64,000 nucleotides of DNA from Flavobacteriaceae bacterium UBA1682 (GCA_002320285.1 DCKE01000001.1:124001-188000), one strand, 5' to 3'. Positions 9,616-19,467 are shown, numbered from the stretch's first letter. Notes: generated by a model from the letters alone, not told the origin. Numbers and translations: made by a program.

Positions 9616-10342
9616 AATATTGGTAGTTGGAGACATTCATGGCGGGTATCGCGCCTTGATCCAGGTTTTAGAACGCGCTCAGATTACCACAGACGACCTA
9701 TTGATTTTTTTAGGGGACTATGTTGACGGTTGGAGCCAATCACCCGAAGTAGTAGATTATTTAATAAACTTGCAGAAAAAACAACAGTGTGTTTTTATGG
9801 GAGGCAATCACGAGTCGCTGTTGCTCAAATGGCTGTTGACTGGCGAACAAGGTGAACAATGGTTGAGAAATGGCGGAAAAGCATCTGTAAATGCTTACAA
9901 CGGGGTATCTGAAGACAAAAAGCGCGAGCACATCGTTTTCTTTAAGGCTTTGCGTGATTTTTACTTAGACGATCAGCATCGATTGTTTATTCACGCTGGA
10001 TTCACGAATCAGCGCGGTGTTGAGTACGAGTTTTTTACCGAGTATTTTCGCTGGGATCGAACCTTATGGGAAACGGCTCTGGGATTAGATCCGCTTTTGA
10101 GTCGCGAGGATTTGGTTTATCCGAAACGCCTAAAAATTTATAAGGAGATCTATATCGGTCATACACCCGTGACTCATTTTGATTCGACCATACCCATGCA
10201 TAGAGCAGGGGTTTGGAATATTGATACTGGAGCAGCTTTTACTGGTTGTATTTCGGTGATGGATGTCAATACCAAAGAATTTTGGCAGAGCGATTTTTTG
10301 CCGAAACTTTATCCCGATGAGATGGGTAGAAATGCGACTTAA
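9605..10342 (+). CDS. Serine/threonine-type metallophosphoesterase
   Basis: A 245-residue calcineurin-like phosphoesterase of the bacterial PPP type. The motifs are in order: GDIHGG (metal site), GDYVDG, GGNHES, a later GHTPV and NIDTGAAFTG. Its length is normal for diadenosine-tetraphosphatase/PrpA-like phosphatases. Substrate cannot be read from sequence: protein phosphate and dinucleotide polyphosphates are both possible. It overlaps the preceding AlbA_2 gene and may work with it. Confidence 0.85.
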   Translation: MKNRILVVGDIHGGYRALIQVLERAQITTDDLLIFLGDYVDGWSQSPEVVDYLINLQKKQQCVFMGGNHESLLLKWLLTGEQGEQWLRNGGKASVNAYNGVSEDKKREHIVFFKALRDFYLDDQHRLFIHAGFTNQRGVEYEFFTEYFRWDRTLWETALGLDPLLSREDLVYPKRLKIYKEIYIGHTPVTHFDSTIPMHRAGVWNIDTGAAFTGCISVMDVNTKEFWQSDFLPKLYPDEMGRNAT

Positions 10343-10354
10343 TAGATCGTTTTG

Positions 10355-10362
10355 TATATTTG
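10355..10362 (+). promoter_or_regulatory. Bacteroidota -7 promoter element (TATATTTG)
   Basis: TATATTTG matches the TAnnTTTG -7 consensus of Bacteroidota and lies 17 bases before the ATG at 10380. A convincing -33 TTTG is not visible at the usual distance, so the strength is uncertain. Confidence 0.55.
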
Positions 10363-10379
10363 CAGGAAAACAAAAACTT

Positions 10380-10931
10380 ATGAAAAAATTAGTACTTTTA
10401 ATTCTCCTAGTAGGAGGGTCTTTGACGGCTCAAGCTCAGGCTGTTAATGAAATCAAATACAATATTCTAAACACGATTATCATGACTTCAGTAGAAGTGG
10501 GATACGAACACTTTATCGATAGAGATCAGTCAATAGGTGTGGATCTTTACTTAAATGACCGTTTTTCCTACTATCCAGAAAGTAAAAGCAAAGGAAAAAA
10601 GTTTAATACCACGAGTATTGCTGCTTCTTATAACTTTTATTTTGGAGGATCAAATGGGGAAAATGGATCGGGTTACAGTGTAACTCCCTTTTTGAAATAC
10701 CGTTTTGGTGATTTTGAAGAAGACAAATGGAGAGACGATGTGTTGGTTCAGGAAACAACGGATATGAATAGTGTTATCGTTGGTTTTGGCGTTGGTTATA
10801 AATGGGTTAAAAATGACTCGTTTACCATTCAACCGTTTGCAAACATCGGAAGAAACTTTAGCGAAGATGTGAACGACCGTTTTATGGCAATTGAATTGAA
10901 TGCAGGAGTTACTCTTGGTTATAGATTTTAA
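10380..10931 (+). CDS. Small outer-membrane beta-barrel protein
   Basis: The frame is open from 10263, but the ATG at 10380 gives a proper signal peptide (MKKLVLLILLVGGSLTAQAQ) and follows a -7 promoter, so I choose it: 183 residues. The mature part alternates polar and aromatic residues in short strands, as in 8-stranded outer membrane proteins, and ends in ...GVTLGYRF with the terminal Phe typical of barrels. It resembles DUF3575-like/OmpX-like small barrels; no specific function is claimed. A strong terminator follows. Confidence 0.75.
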   Translation: MKKLVLLILLVGGSLTAQAQAVNEIKYNILNTIIMTSVEVGYEHFIDRDQSIGVDLYLNDRFSYYPESKSKGKKFNTTSIAASYNFYFGGSNGENGSGYSVTPFLKYRFGDFEEDKWRDDVLVQETTDMNSVIVGFGVGYKWVKNDSFTIQPFANIGRNFSEDVNDRFMAIELNAGVTLGYRF

Positions 10932-11011
10932 TATTCAATAAATAGGCAATAGTGCGTAGGCACGAGTAAGCTATAAAAATATTGTACGCTCTAGGCGAAT
11001 CTCAAATAAAT

Positions 11012-11047
11012 AAAAAAGGTACTGTTTTGAAAACAGTACCTTTTTTT
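11012..11047. terminator. Bidirectional intrinsic terminator
   Basis: The perfect inverted repeat ggtactgtttt/aaaacagtacc is flanked by A-run and T-run. It serves the plus-strand barrel gene and the minus-strand aldehyde dehydrogenase gene, which converge here. Confidence 0.9.
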
Positions 11048-11067
11048 ATTATTAGAAAATCGATCGA

Positions 11068-12615
11068 TTAAAAATCGAATTTTATTCCTTGAGCTAACGG
11101 AAGTGCAGTACCGTAGTTAATGGTATTGGTTTGTCTTCTCATATAGGCTTTCCAAGCATCTGATCCAGACTCACGTCCGCCACCGGTTTCTTTTTCTCCA
11201 CCAAAAGCACCTCCAATTTCAGCACCAGAAGTTCCGATGTTTACATTGGCGATACCGCAGTCAGAACCCGCTTGAGATAAGAATAATTCCATCTCTCTCA
11301 TGCTGTTCGTAAATATAGAAGAAGATAATCCTTGAGGAACTCCGTTTTGTAAGTCAATCGCTTCTTCAATTGTACTGTATTTCATGACATACAAGATCGG
11401 TGCAAAAGTTTCTGCCTGAACGATTTGAAATTCGTTTTTCGCTTCGATGATACACGGTTTAACATAACAACCGCTCTCATAACCTTTTCCTTCAAGAACA
11501 CCACCGTCTACGATGATTTTTCCACCTTCTTGTTTGGCTTTTTCAATAGCATTAAGATAGTCGTTTACCGCTCCTTTATCGATAAGTGGTCCTACGTGAT
11601 TATTGGTATCCAATGGATTTCCAATTTTCAATTGTGCATAGGCACTTTGTAGAACTTGGATCGTTTTGTCGTAAACACTTTCGTGTATGATTAATCTTCT
11701 TGTTGAAGTACAACGTTGTCCCGCAGTTCCTACAGCTCCGAATACCGCTCCAACCAATACCATACTGATATCAGCATGCTCTGAAACGATGATAGCATTG
11801 TTACCACCCAATTCCAAAATGGTATTTCCAAAACGTTCCGCTACTGTTTTAGATACGTGACGTCCGATACGAGTAGATCCTGTGAAGGATACCAAAGGAA
11901 TTCTAGAATCGTTATTGATCAAATCTCCACATTGGTTACCGATTACTAAGTTGCTTACTCCTTCAGGAATATCATTGGCTTGGAATACTTTCGAAACGAT
12001 ATTTTGACAAGCTACACCACATAAAGGTGTTTTTGAACTTGGTTTCCAGATACAAACGTCTCCACAAACCCAAGCTAACATCGTATTCCAGCTCCATACA
12101 GCTACTGGGAAGTTAAATGCAGAGATTACACCAACGATACCATAAGGGTGCCATTGCTCATACATTCTGTGTTGTGGACGCTCTGAATGCATCGTCAGTC
12201 CGTATAATTGACGGGAAAGACCCACTGCGAAGTCACAGATGTCAATCATCTCTTGTACTTCACCCAAACCTTCTTGTAAACTTTTTCCCATTTCAAAGGA
12301 AACCAATTTACCCAAAGGCTCTTTATATTTTCTTAATTCGATTCCGATTTGACGAACAATGTCACCACGTTTTGGTGCAGGCACCATTCTCCATGTTTTA
12401 AAAGCCTCTTCGGCAGTTTTCATTGCTGTCGCATAATCCTCTTTAGTCGACGTTTTTACTTTTCCAATCAATTCTCCGGTTACCGGTGAATATGATTCAA
12501 GAATCTCTCCATTTGAAAAAGTTGTAGAACCAGTAGAAGTTCCATTATTTATTTCCTGTAGGCCTAATTGTTTTAAAGCCTCCTGAATGCCAAATTGGTC
12601 TGTTACTGTTGCCAT
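11068..12615 (-). CDS. amaB: ALDH7 (antiquitin) aldehyde dehydrogenase
   Basis: A 515-residue NAD-dependent aldehyde dehydrogenase. The catalytic Glu is in LELGGNN and the catalytic Cys in GTAGQRCTS. The stretch EQWHPYGIVGVISAFNFPVA and the WSWN segment after it are characteristic of ALDH7/antiquitin. This family oxidises alpha-aminoadipate semialdehyde (piperideine-6-carboxylate) in lysine breakdown. It lies directly downstream of the 3-hydroxyanthranilate dioxygenase gene, so a role with a semialdehyde of the kynurenine route is possible, but sequence features favour the ALDH7 assignment. Confidence 0.85.
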   Translation of the reverse strand: MATVTDQFGIQEALKQLGLQEINNGTSTGSTTFSNGEILESYSPVTGELIGKVKTSTKEDYATAMKTAEEAFKTWRMVPAPKRGDIVRQIGIELRKYKEPLGKLVSFEMGKSLQEGLGEVQEMIDICDFAVGLSRQLYGLTMHSERPQHRMYEQWHPYGIVGVISAFNFPVAVWSWNTMLAWVCGDVCIWKPSSKTPLCGVACQNIVSKVFQANDIPEGVSNLVIGNQCGDLINNDSRIPLVSFTGSTRIGRHVSKTVAERFGNTILELGGNNAIIVSEHADISMVLVGAVFGAVGTAGQRCTSTRRLIIHESVYDKTIQVLQSAYAQLKIGNPLDTNNHVGPLIDKGAVNDYLNAIEKAKQEGGKIIVDGGVLEGKGYESGCYVKPCIIEAKNEFQIVQAETFAPILYVMKYSTIEEAIDLQNGVPQGLSSSIFTNSMREMELFLSQAGSDCGIANVNIGTSGAEIGGAFGGEKETGGGRESGSDAWKAYMRRQTNTINYGTALPLAQGIKFDF

Positions 12616-12704
12616 GATTTGTGGTTAAATGATTGATTTATGTTTCTGAGCGAATTTACAAAAAATATATGGAAGCACTCGAGTACTTTACTTTAAGCTA
12701 AGGC

Positions 12705-13238
12705 TTACTTGACAAATCGCGGATCTGCTTCCATGACTTGTTGGCATTTTTTGCAAGTTCTCAGATCTTTAGAATGATAAAAATTTTCAAAATGAGGTAG
12801 GAAATCCGTCTCGATATTAGTCAATTCAAAATAGACTTCGTGTAGCAAGTGGTTGCAATTTTCGCAATACCACAATAGACCATCACGCTGTCCTATTCCT
12901 TCGCGTATCCTCTCAACGACCAAACCAACAGATCCCTCCGTGCGAATCGGACTATGAGGTGTTTTTGCTGGTAATAGATAAATATCGCCCGCGTTTAAGG
13001 TCATCGACTTTCGTTGACCGTCTTCCTGGATGTCGATTTGTATACTACCTTCCAACTGATAAAAAAACTCCTCCGATTCGTTATAATGAAAATCCTTGCG
13101 AGCATTTGGACCACCGACAATCATCACTATAAAATCTTTGGATTCGACATAGATGTTTTTATTGCCCACTGGGGGTTTTAATAGATCGCGGTTTTCTTCG
13201 ATCCATCGGTGTAAATTAAAAGGTTGTCTACTGCTCAT
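12705..13238 (-). CDS. nbaC: 3-hydroxyanthranilate 3,4-dioxygenase
   Basis: A 177-residue cupin dioxygenase that opens the ring of 3-hydroxyanthranilate in tryptophan (kynurenine) degradation, giving aminocarboxymuconate semialdehyde. Diagnostic features are the start FNLHRWIEENRDLLKPPVGN, the metal and substrate region RKDFHYNESEEFFYQLEG, and the bacterial-type C-terminal rubredoxin-like CENC...CKKC metal site. Length matches the bacterial enzyme. The kynurenine-route partner tryptophan 2,3-dioxygenase is at 54102, far away. Gap to the upstream M23 gene is 20 bases. Confidence 0.93.
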   Translation of the reverse strand: MSSRQPFNLHRWIEENRDLLKPPVGNKNIYVESKDFIVMIVGGPNARKDFHYNESEEFFYQLEGSIQIDIQEDGQRKSMTLNAGDIYLLPAKTPHSPIRTEGSVGLVVERIREGIGQRDGLLWYCENCNHLLHEVYFELTNIETDFLPHFENFYHSKDLRTCKKCQQVMEADPRFVK

Positions 13239-13258
13239 AAAAATTATTTTTCTATGCG

Positions 13259-14524
13259 TTAGTTACTTTTGCTCAACCAACTCTGTGGATTGTGTATGGT
13301 TGTATTATGTGATAGTAAAAATTTCAAAACCGCTCTACCCGTTGCATTGGTACCGATGGTACCGATCGATTGTTTGATGCTGACTTTATCGCCTTTTTTA
13401 ACACTGACAGAGCTTAAGTTTTGGTATACGGTAATATAATCACCGTGTTGTATCAATACCGCCTTGTTACCTCCGGATAAAACTTGTACTTGAAGTACTT
13501 CTCCTCCAAACACCGAACGCGCTTCTGAACCGGGTTCTGTACTGATTTCCAATCCGCTGTTGTGAATGGTCAATTGACTTTGAACCGGATGCGGTTGATC
13601 GCCATAAGGTAACGAGATATAACCTTTGGCTACGGGCCATGGTAAACTTCCCTGATTGGCTCTAAAATTATTCGCTATGATTTTGCCTTCTGGAGTCAAT
13701 TCAAAGGTCGTCGTATTGGATTTGGTTGGAGCTACCGGTTTTTTACCGGCTTTGGCTGCTGCTTTAGCCGCTTCTTCTCGGGCTTTTCTATTGGCTTCAG
13801 CAATGGCTTCACGGATCAACTTCTGTATTTGTTTATCAATGGCTCGCGTTTCCTCTTGTTTCTTTTTGATTTGTTCGTTGTACTTCTTCTGATCTTTTTT
13901 GATCAAAGCAACCAACTCTTCTTGCTTTAATCGGTCTTTTTCCAAATCCTTTTTCTCGCGTTCGGCATCGTTTAACAACACGCGTTGCTTGCCTTTTTGT
14001 ACTTCGAGTGTAGCAACGATCGCTTGCAATTCCGTCGATTTAACCTTGACTTCCTCGCCCTGGTTTTTTCGAAAGTTTGCATACTGCTTCATATATTGTA
14101 TACGTTTATACGCCTGTAAAAAGTTTTCTGAAGACAACACAAACATAATACGACTTTGTTCAGAACGGCTCTTATAGGATTTGGCAATCATTTTCGCATA
14201 ATCCTCCTTTAATACACCCAGTTCTTTTTGAAGTTTATTGATCTGTAACTGATTTTTATAGATGTTATCAGTCAGTAAGCGCACCTGTTGTTGAGTATTT
14301 TGAATCAATTCCTGACTGAGTCGGATCTTTTTATTCTGCTCGGCTATTTCGGCTAAAACATTTCGCTCCTTGGATTTCTCGGTCAATAACATCTTCTGTA
14401 CATTTTTAATTTCTTTCAGAATTTGCTCTTTTCGAAGTTCCAAATTACGCTGTTTCTCAGAGGTTTGAGCCCATGAAAAATGGCATAAAAGCGAAAATAA
14501 TAGGATGTAAATCAGTCTTTGCAT
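13259..14524 (-). CDS. EnvC-like murein hydrolase activator (M23 domain)
   Basis: A 421-residue protein with a signal peptide (residues 1-19, WAQ), two long coiled-coil stretches (about 22-120 and 150-250), a low-complexity Ala/Lys segment, and a C-terminal M23/LytM domain (about 300-415). The LytM zinc ligands look degenerate: the usual HxGxD site reads HNSGLEI and the final HxH is replaced. This is the EnvC/NlpD pattern, where the domain activates amidases in cell separation instead of cutting peptidoglycan itself. It follows the DUF4292 gene by 18 bases in the same direction. Confidence 0.8.
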   Translation of the reverse strand: MQRLIYILLFSLLCHFSWAQTSEKQRNLELRKEQILKEIKNVQKMLLTEKSKERNVLAEIAEQNKKIRLSQELIQNTQQQVRLLTDNIYKNQLQINKLQKELGVLKEDYAKMIAKSYKSRSEQSRIMFVLSSENFLQAYKRIQYMKQYANFRKNQGEEVKVKSTELQAIVATLEVQKGKQRVLLNDAEREKKDLEKDRLKQEELVALIKKDQKKYNEQIKKKQEETRAIDKQIQKLIREAIAEANRKAREEAAKAAAKAGKKPVAPTKSNTTTFELTPEGKIIANNFRANQGSLPWPVAKGYISLPYGDQPHPVQSQLTIHNSGLEISTEPGSEARSVFGGEVLQVQVLSGGNKAVLIQHGDYITVYQNLSSVSVKKGDKVSIKQSIGTIGTNATGRAVLKFLLSHNTTIHNPQSWLSKSN

Positions 14525-14542
14525 TGAATTTATTTTACCAAT

Positions 14543-15322
14543 TTAATTAATATTGATTCGTTTATAATTATTTGGAACACTGTAGGGGAACGACAGTTTC
14601 TCGTTAAATGTCACTTTGTTATAAATAATGTTCAAATGTATGGCTTTTTCTTGTTCTGCATCAATATTTATTTCGCTGGGAAGCGTAATGTCTTGGACTT
14701 TCTGATAGTTTGGATAGGAAATGGTGATTGATCGGTTCTCTTTTTGTTGGGTAAGTGCTTCTTTTTTTAGCAACAAATCTTGATCCTCAAAATAATAAGT
14801 CGATTCCATCCCTTTGGCATTGGTCGATTCAAGCTTGTGCAAACCGTCTTCCAAACTCGCGATGAGTTTTTCCTTGTTTAAATCATTTATCGCATGACCC
14901 AACAATAGGTTTTGAACTTTTTGGAAATTGAGCTCGGTTCCCAGCCATTTGCTCAGCATACTGTAGTCGCCTTCAAAATACGAACTGTTCATCTTTTCGT
15001 AATACTGTACTTTGTCTTGGGTAATATAAGCTTTAGCCATAGTGATGGTAAAAAACTTGACCGTAATCAGTATCTGTTTGTCTTTTTCAATACGAATATC
15101 GGTGTCAAAACCCAGTTGTTGGCCGTTGCCTTTATAACTGGTCGAAGAACGGATATTGGCTGTATTAAAATCAGGGCTGTTTTTATAATGTCCGTTTACG
15201 ATGTGTAAGACGGTTTTTGAACTGGAAGCGGAAGATTCCGATACACCAGCTCCTGCTATTTTGGTAGATTTACAAGCGCCTAAAGTCAGTAGTAACAGGG
15301 TTAAAGCAAATACTTTTTTCAT
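14543..15322 (-). CDS. DUF4292 lipoprotein
   Basis: A 259-residue lipoprotein with the signal MKKVFALTLLLLTLGAC and lipobox LGAC. The mature part is beta-rich with residues conserved in DUF4292 proteins of Bacteroidota. The fold resembles lipoprotein carriers such as LolA/LolB, which is inference from the general layout. It sits directly upstream of the EnvC-like gene, a common pair in Flavobacteria. Confidence 0.75.
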   Translation of the reverse strand: MKKVFALTLLLLTLGACKSTKIAGAGVSESSASSSKTVLHIVNGHYKNSPDFNTANIRSSTSYKGNGQQLGFDTDIRIEKDKQILITVKFFTITMAKAYITQDKVQYYEKMNSSYFEGDYSMLSKWLGTELNFQKVQNLLLGHAINDLNKEKLIASLEDGLHKLESTNAKGMESTYYFEDQDLLLKKEALTQQKENRSITISYPNYQKVQDITLPSEINIDAEQEKAIHLNIIYNKVTFNEKLSFPYSVPNNYKRININ

Positions 15323-15462
15323 GTAGAAATGTTGTTTTAATTAAGTTCGTAGGAGATCTATCAAGCCACACGGCATTATGTTTCAATCCATATCCTTGAC
15401 AATAGCAAATGTGGGCTATTGAATGTGGAATAAAACAGCAAATAGCATTCCTATTTTCTAAT

Positions 15463-15496
15463 AAAAAATCCGTTTCATTAAAATAAAACGGATTTT
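15463..15496 (-). terminator. Intrinsic terminator after nucleotidyltransferase gene
   Basis: The inverted repeat aaaatccgttt/aaacggatttt has an 11-bp stem with a T-run on the minus strand. It lies 10 bases after the stop at 15506. Confidence 0.85.
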
Positions 15497-15505
15497 AAAG
15501 TATTT

Positions 15506-16516
15506 TTATTCTAAAACGGAATAATCTCCAATGCTAATTTGGGTGTGTTTACCGTCGTAGATCGCGTGATTTCCAACCATGGCGTTATCTAAATTGGCAT
15601 GGCGGATCTGCGAATGCGTTTGTATCAGACTGTTGGTTAATACCGCATGCTCGATGATAGAGTGATCTCCAATCGATACATTCGGACCTACAGTACTGTT
15701 TCTCAAGATCACGTTTTCCCCTATATAACAAGGTGCGATGATTTGACTGTTTTCCAGTTTCACCGTACTTGCTACTAAATTGACCTGATCTTGTTGCAAA
15801 AACTGCAACATGCGGTTGTTGGTGTCTACAGTGACGTTTTTGTTACCGCAATCCATCCATTCATCCACTTTGCCAGGTACAAATCGCATACCCTTTTGTT
15901 TCATGTTTTCCAATGCATCGGTCAATTGATACTCACCGCCTTTGGTCAGGTTATTGTCGAGTAAATATTCGAGTTCTTTTCTCAGGGTTTCACCGCTTTT
16001 GAAGTAGTAGATACCAATAATGGCTAGGTCAGAAACGAATTCCGTAGGTTTCTCAACAAAATCGACAATCTCATTTTGAGCATTGAGTTGTACAACTCCA
16101 AAAGCACTAGGGTCGGCAACTTGTTTTACCCAAATAACACTATCTGCGGTTTTGTCTAAAGTAAAATCTGCCCGAAATAAAGTATCGGCATAGGCAACTA
16201 CTATAGGGCCTTGCATACTTTCCTTAGCACATAAAATTGCGTGAGCAGTTCCCAAAGCCTCGTTTTGGTAACAAATCGTTCCCTTAGCTCCGAGTTTCTC
16301 GGCTATAGCTATCAGATCGTCTTCTACTTTTTTTCCAAAACTCTCGTGTATAATAAAGGCAATCTCTTCAATGGATCCGTCTAGAACCTTAGCAATATCC
16401 TCTACCAATCGGTGTACGATGGGTTTTCCGGCAATCGGTATAAGCGGTTTAGGCACGGTTAGGGTGTGTGGGCGAAGACGAGATCCTCGTCCTGCCATCG
16501 GTACTATTATCTTCAT
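15506..16516 (-). CDS. NDP-sugar pyrophosphorylase-type nucleotidyltransferase
   Basis: A 336-residue sugar-1-phosphate nucleotidyltransferase. The N-terminal GxGxRLxP signature is seen as PMAGRGSRLRPHTLTVPKPL, with a nucleotidyltransferase core to about residue 240 and a left-handed beta-helix (hexapeptide-like repeats) at 250-336. The family makes activated sugars such as dTDP- or GDP-/UDP-sugars; the exact nucleotide is not clear. It is followed by a terminator and preceded by dut and a flippase gene, which suggests a small surface-polysaccharide or housekeeping set. Confidence 0.85.
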   Translation of the reverse strand: MKIIVPMAGRGSRLRPHTLTVPKPLIPIAGKPIVHRLVEDIAKVLDGSIEEIAFIIHESFGKKVEDDLIAIAEKLGAKGTICYQNEALGTAHAILCAKESMQGPIVVAYADTLFRADFTLDKTADSVIWVKQVADPSAFGVVQLNAQNEIVDFVEKPTEFVSDLAIIGIYYFKSGETLRKELEYLLDNNLTKGGEYQLTDALENMKQKGMRFVPGKVDEWMDCGNKNVTVDTNNRMLQFLQQDQVNLVASTVKLENSQIIAPCYIGENVILRNSTVGPNVSIGDHSIIEHAVLTNSLIQTHSQIRHANLDNAMVGNHAIYDGKHTQISIGDYSVLE

Positions 16517-16539
16517 TTTTTAGCTTTTTTTCAATTTTT

Positions 16540-16977
16540 TTATTTTGTTCCGGTACTTCCAAATCCACCAGCACCGCGTTCGGTTTCCGATAATACGCTG
16601 ACTTGATCCCATTGTATTTGCTCGAATTTTGAAATAACCATTTGTGCAATACGTTCCCCATTTTCAATGGTAAACGGATCGGCAGATAGATTTACTAAGA
16701 TGATACCGAGTTCGCCGCGGTAGTCAGCATCAATAGTGCCAGGAGAATTGAGTAAGGTAATTCCCTTCTTTGCAGCCAATCCACTTCTCGGACGAATTTG
16801 TGCCTCATAACCTTCGGGTAATTCTATAAATAAACCGGTTGGAACTATAGCGCGCTCCAAAGATTTTAAAGTGATCGGTTCCTTAATATTCGCTCGTAAA
16901 TCCATACCGGCAGATGAAGTGGTTTCATAGTTCGGTAAGGGATGTTGGGAGTTGTTGATTATTTTTATAGTCTTCAT
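16540..16977 (-). CDS. dut: dUTP diphosphatase
   Basis: A 145-residue trimeric dUTPase, hydrolysing dUTP to dUMP and pyrophosphate. All five motifs are visible: [41 protein letters not shown] and the C-terminal [10 protein letters not shown] that closes over the active site. Length is normal. It is 23 bases upstream of the nucleotidyltransferase gene and 141 bases downstream of the flippase gene, all on the minus strand. Confidence 0.95.
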   Translation of the reverse strand: MKTIKIINNSQHPLPNYETTSSAGMDLRANIKEPITLKSLERAIVPTGLFIELPEGYEAQIRPRSGLAAKKGITLLNSPGTIDADYRGELGIILVNLSADPFTIENGERIAQMVISKFEQIQWDQVSVLSETERGAGGFGSTGTK

Positions 16978-17118
16978 ATCTTGATATTTTTTAATCTCGT
17001 AATCCTGTTGTTAAATCGTCGTTTATAGCGGTTAAGACATTGTTCAGCCTGATAAAATACGCGCGATGTTGGAAACAAATATAAGGTATTCTAAAGATTT
17101 ATTTAAATGACCTTGCTG

Positions 17119-18573
17119 TTATTTAATGATGCTGCGCAACAGTTTTCCTTCATATTTATATAAGACCGCTACGAAGATTGCTATAAATGCGATTCCCACA
17201 AAGTAATTTTCGCGAAAGCCATAAAAATAGATCGCTGAAAAAGCGATCGCCATTGAGGTATATCCCGTGATCGCTTTTTTGTCATACGGAATCGGGTAAT
17301 AACGATTGCCTAATACATAGGAAATCAACATCATACTTCCATAAGCAATCAAAGTGGCAATTGCCGAACCTACGTAACTCCAAATGGGAATTAAAGCATA
17401 GTTTAAGACAATGGTCAATACCGCACCGAAGATTGAGATGTATGCTCCAATCATCGTTTTATCTCTTAACTTGTACCATACCGATAAATTGGAATAAATA
17501 CCCAAACAAAAATTGGCTAAAATAATCAACGGAACGACTTTCATCGCTTCCCAGTAGGAAGGATTGGGAATCATTATCGGTTTGAGTATATCGACAAATA
17601 CAATCACACACAACATAATCAAACTGCCTATGATGGCAAAATATTTGGTAATGGTAGCATATTTGGTTGGGGCATCATCGTTTTTGGCGTAGTTAAAGAA
17701 AAAAGGTTCTATACCGAGCGTATACGCTTGACGAAACAACACCATAAATAGGCCTAGTTTGTAACAGGCAGCGTATTTACCTACTTCAACCAAGGCGATT
17801 TCAGGGGGCAATAGGCGTCCTAATAAGATTTTGTCAAAACTTTCATTAATCGCAAAGGCCAAACCTCCAATCATTACTGGAAAGCCATAACGGATCATTT
17901 GTTTACACAAATCCGTATTAAAAGTCAGCTTGATTTTTAAATAATCGGACGCAAAAACCAGTAGGGTTAGTGCGCTGGCAATAAGATTGGCAAGGAAAAC
18001 ATATTGTACTTGTTGTCCCTCGGTATAAATGGAGTCAAAGAATGATCCCGGATAAGCGACGGCCAACTTGGGTAGGGCATAAAGAAAAAAGATATTCAGG
18101 GAAACGTTGACGATGACATTACCAATTTTGACGGCACTGTAAAACACGGGTCGTTGATTGGCTCTCAGTTTCGAAAAAGGAATAATTACCAAAGCATCTA
18201 AAACCAAGATCCAAATAAGATATTTGATGATCTCAGCATCGACGTTGAGGTAGGTGCTCCAATAATCCTTGGTCAATAACCCTAAAGTAAGAAACAACAG
18301 CGAAGTGATGCTGAGGTAGATCAGGGAGTTGTTAACCACCTCTTGTTTGTCTTCTCTAAGGTTGTAAAACCTGAAAAATGCGGTTTCCATACCAAAGGCG
18401 AGTACCACGTTGAAAAACATCATGATAGAGAATACGATATTGTATTCGCCATAGACGTTGTTGGCCATAAACGAGGTATGGAAAGACACCAAGAAAAAAC
18501 CGAGTAACTTCGGGAAAACGGTGGCTAGACCGTAAATTGCGGTCTGTTTAAATATTTTTTTGTAGATGCTCAA
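17119..18573 (-). CDS. Polysaccharide flippase (MOP superfamily, Wzx-like)
   Basis: A 484-residue membrane protein with about 14 predicted transmembrane segments spread over the whole length and an N-terminal amphipathic QTAIYGLATVFPKLLGF segment typical of oligosaccharide flippases. Such proteins translocate lipid-linked sugars across the inner membrane. Substrate is unknown; the adjacent nucleotidyltransferase suggests a glycan pathway. A CAAAAATA (TATTTTTG on the minus strand) at 18597-18604 might be its promoter, but spacing of a -33 element is poor. Confidence 0.85.
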   Translation of the reverse strand: MSIYKKIFKQTAIYGLATVFPKLLGFFLVSFHTSFMANNVYGEYNIVFSIMMFFNVVLAFGMETAFFRFYNLREDKQEVVNNSLIYLSITSLLFLTLGLLTKDYWSTYLNVDAEIIKYLIWILVLDALVIIPFSKLRANQRPVFYSAVKIGNVIVNVSLNIFFLYALPKLAVAYPGSFFDSIYTEGQQVQYVFLANLIASALTLLVFASDYLKIKLTFNTDLCKQMIRYGFPVMIGGLAFAINESFDKILLGRLLPPEIALVEVGKYAACYKLGLFMVLFRQAYTLGIEPFFFNYAKNDDAPTKYATITKYFAIIGSLIMLCVIVFVDILKPIMIPNPSYWEAMKVVPLIILANFCLGIYSNLSVWYKLRDKTMIGAYISIFGAVLTIVLNYALIPIWSYVGSAIATLIAYGSMMLISYVLGNRYYPIPYDKKAITGYTSMAIAFSAIYFYGFRENYFVGIAFIAIFVAVLYKYEGKLLRSIIK

Positions 18574-18640
18574 AATCAGCGGTTTCAGTCAGTGAGCAAA
18601 AATAATCAATATATGCGCACAAATTGTGGGCATTAAGGAT

Positions 18641-19396
18641 TTATTTTACGCGTAAAAACGGAGCTACTTCTGCATAGGTAAATACCAATTTGGTAGGTCC
18701 ATCGGCATAAGAAGCGATTTCATAAGTATTGTAATAGGCTACAAATTCGTCTTTAAAAAATAAAAGGGTTTCCGGTAATTTAAAAGTGTCTTCTTCGAAC
18801 ATCAGTCCCGTGCTGTTGATTCCTTTATCTGCTGGAATATGAAGCTGTTTACGAAGTTTTTGTTCGATTAAATCAGACAGTCCCTTTTGATCGAGAATCA
18901 ATTCGTTTGCAGTATATAAATGGCCGTTTTCAGGATTGTAATTTAGGCCGCGTATGCCCTGATAACCGTGTGCACCTCCGGAAAAGGTGTAGTGTTCTAT
19001 GTGCATGGACAATACTTGTGGGCTTTGATACTCGACACGGCCTTTGATTTCGGCTTGCCAAGGAGTACTTTCTTTTGGGTATTCCTTTTTCAGTGCCGTA
19101 TAAGAATCTACAAAAGACGTTATGATCTGATCGTAGGACGTTGATTTATTCGGTTCCTCGTCAAAAGATACGATATGGCTGATGACGTTGAGCGTTGTTT
19201 TATTGATGCTATCGGCAATTACGGAATTGGGATTGGTTGCCACGGCAATATCAATCACCGCTTTGGTACAATCGTTTTCTGGACAAGGGCTTGCTGAACT
19301 GCGTTCAAACTTTTTGTTTTCAAAGACTAACTCCTTGTTATCTTGACAACTAACCACTAGAAATATACTCGCAAACAATAAGGGATAGAACTTCAT
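18641..19396 (-). CDS. DUF3298-domain lipoprotein
   Basis: A 251-residue lipoprotein (signal MKFYPLLFASIFLVVSC). The C-terminal half has the DUF3298/RsiV-like pattern with a SGGAHGYQGIRGLNYNPE segment, seen in PdaC- and RsiV-type extracytoplasmic proteins. In some relatives this domain binds peptidoglycan or lysozyme; that function cannot be assumed here. It ends 68 bases before the flippase gene. Confidence 0.78.
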   Translation of the reverse strand: MKFYPLLFASIFLVVSCQDNKELVFENKKFERSSASPCPENDCTKAVIDIAVATNPNSVIADSINKTTLNVISHIVSFDEEPNKSTSYDQIITSFVDSYTALKKEYPKESTPWQAEIKGRVEYQSPQVLSMHIEHYTFSGGAHGYQGIRGLNYNPENGHLYTANELILDQKGLSDLIEQKLRKQLHIPADKGINSTGLMFEEDTFKLPETLLFFKDEFVAYYNTYEIASYADGPTKLVFTYAEVAPFLRVK

Positions 19397-19457
19397 AAGG
19401 CGCTGGAAAAAGAGTTAATAATTAACAAATTTATACATTTTACTTTGGAATTAAAAG

Positions 19458-19465
19458 TATATTTG
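19458..19465 (+). promoter_or_regulatory. Bacteroidota -7 promoter element (TATATTTG)
   Basis: TATATTTG fits TAnnTTTG. It lies about 200 bases before the cystathionine gene and just before a structured segment, so transcription would begin at the 5' edge of that structure. A TTTG at 19444-19447 is close but only about 10 bases upstream, so no proper -33 is claimed. Confidence 0.5.
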
Positions 19466-19467
19466 TG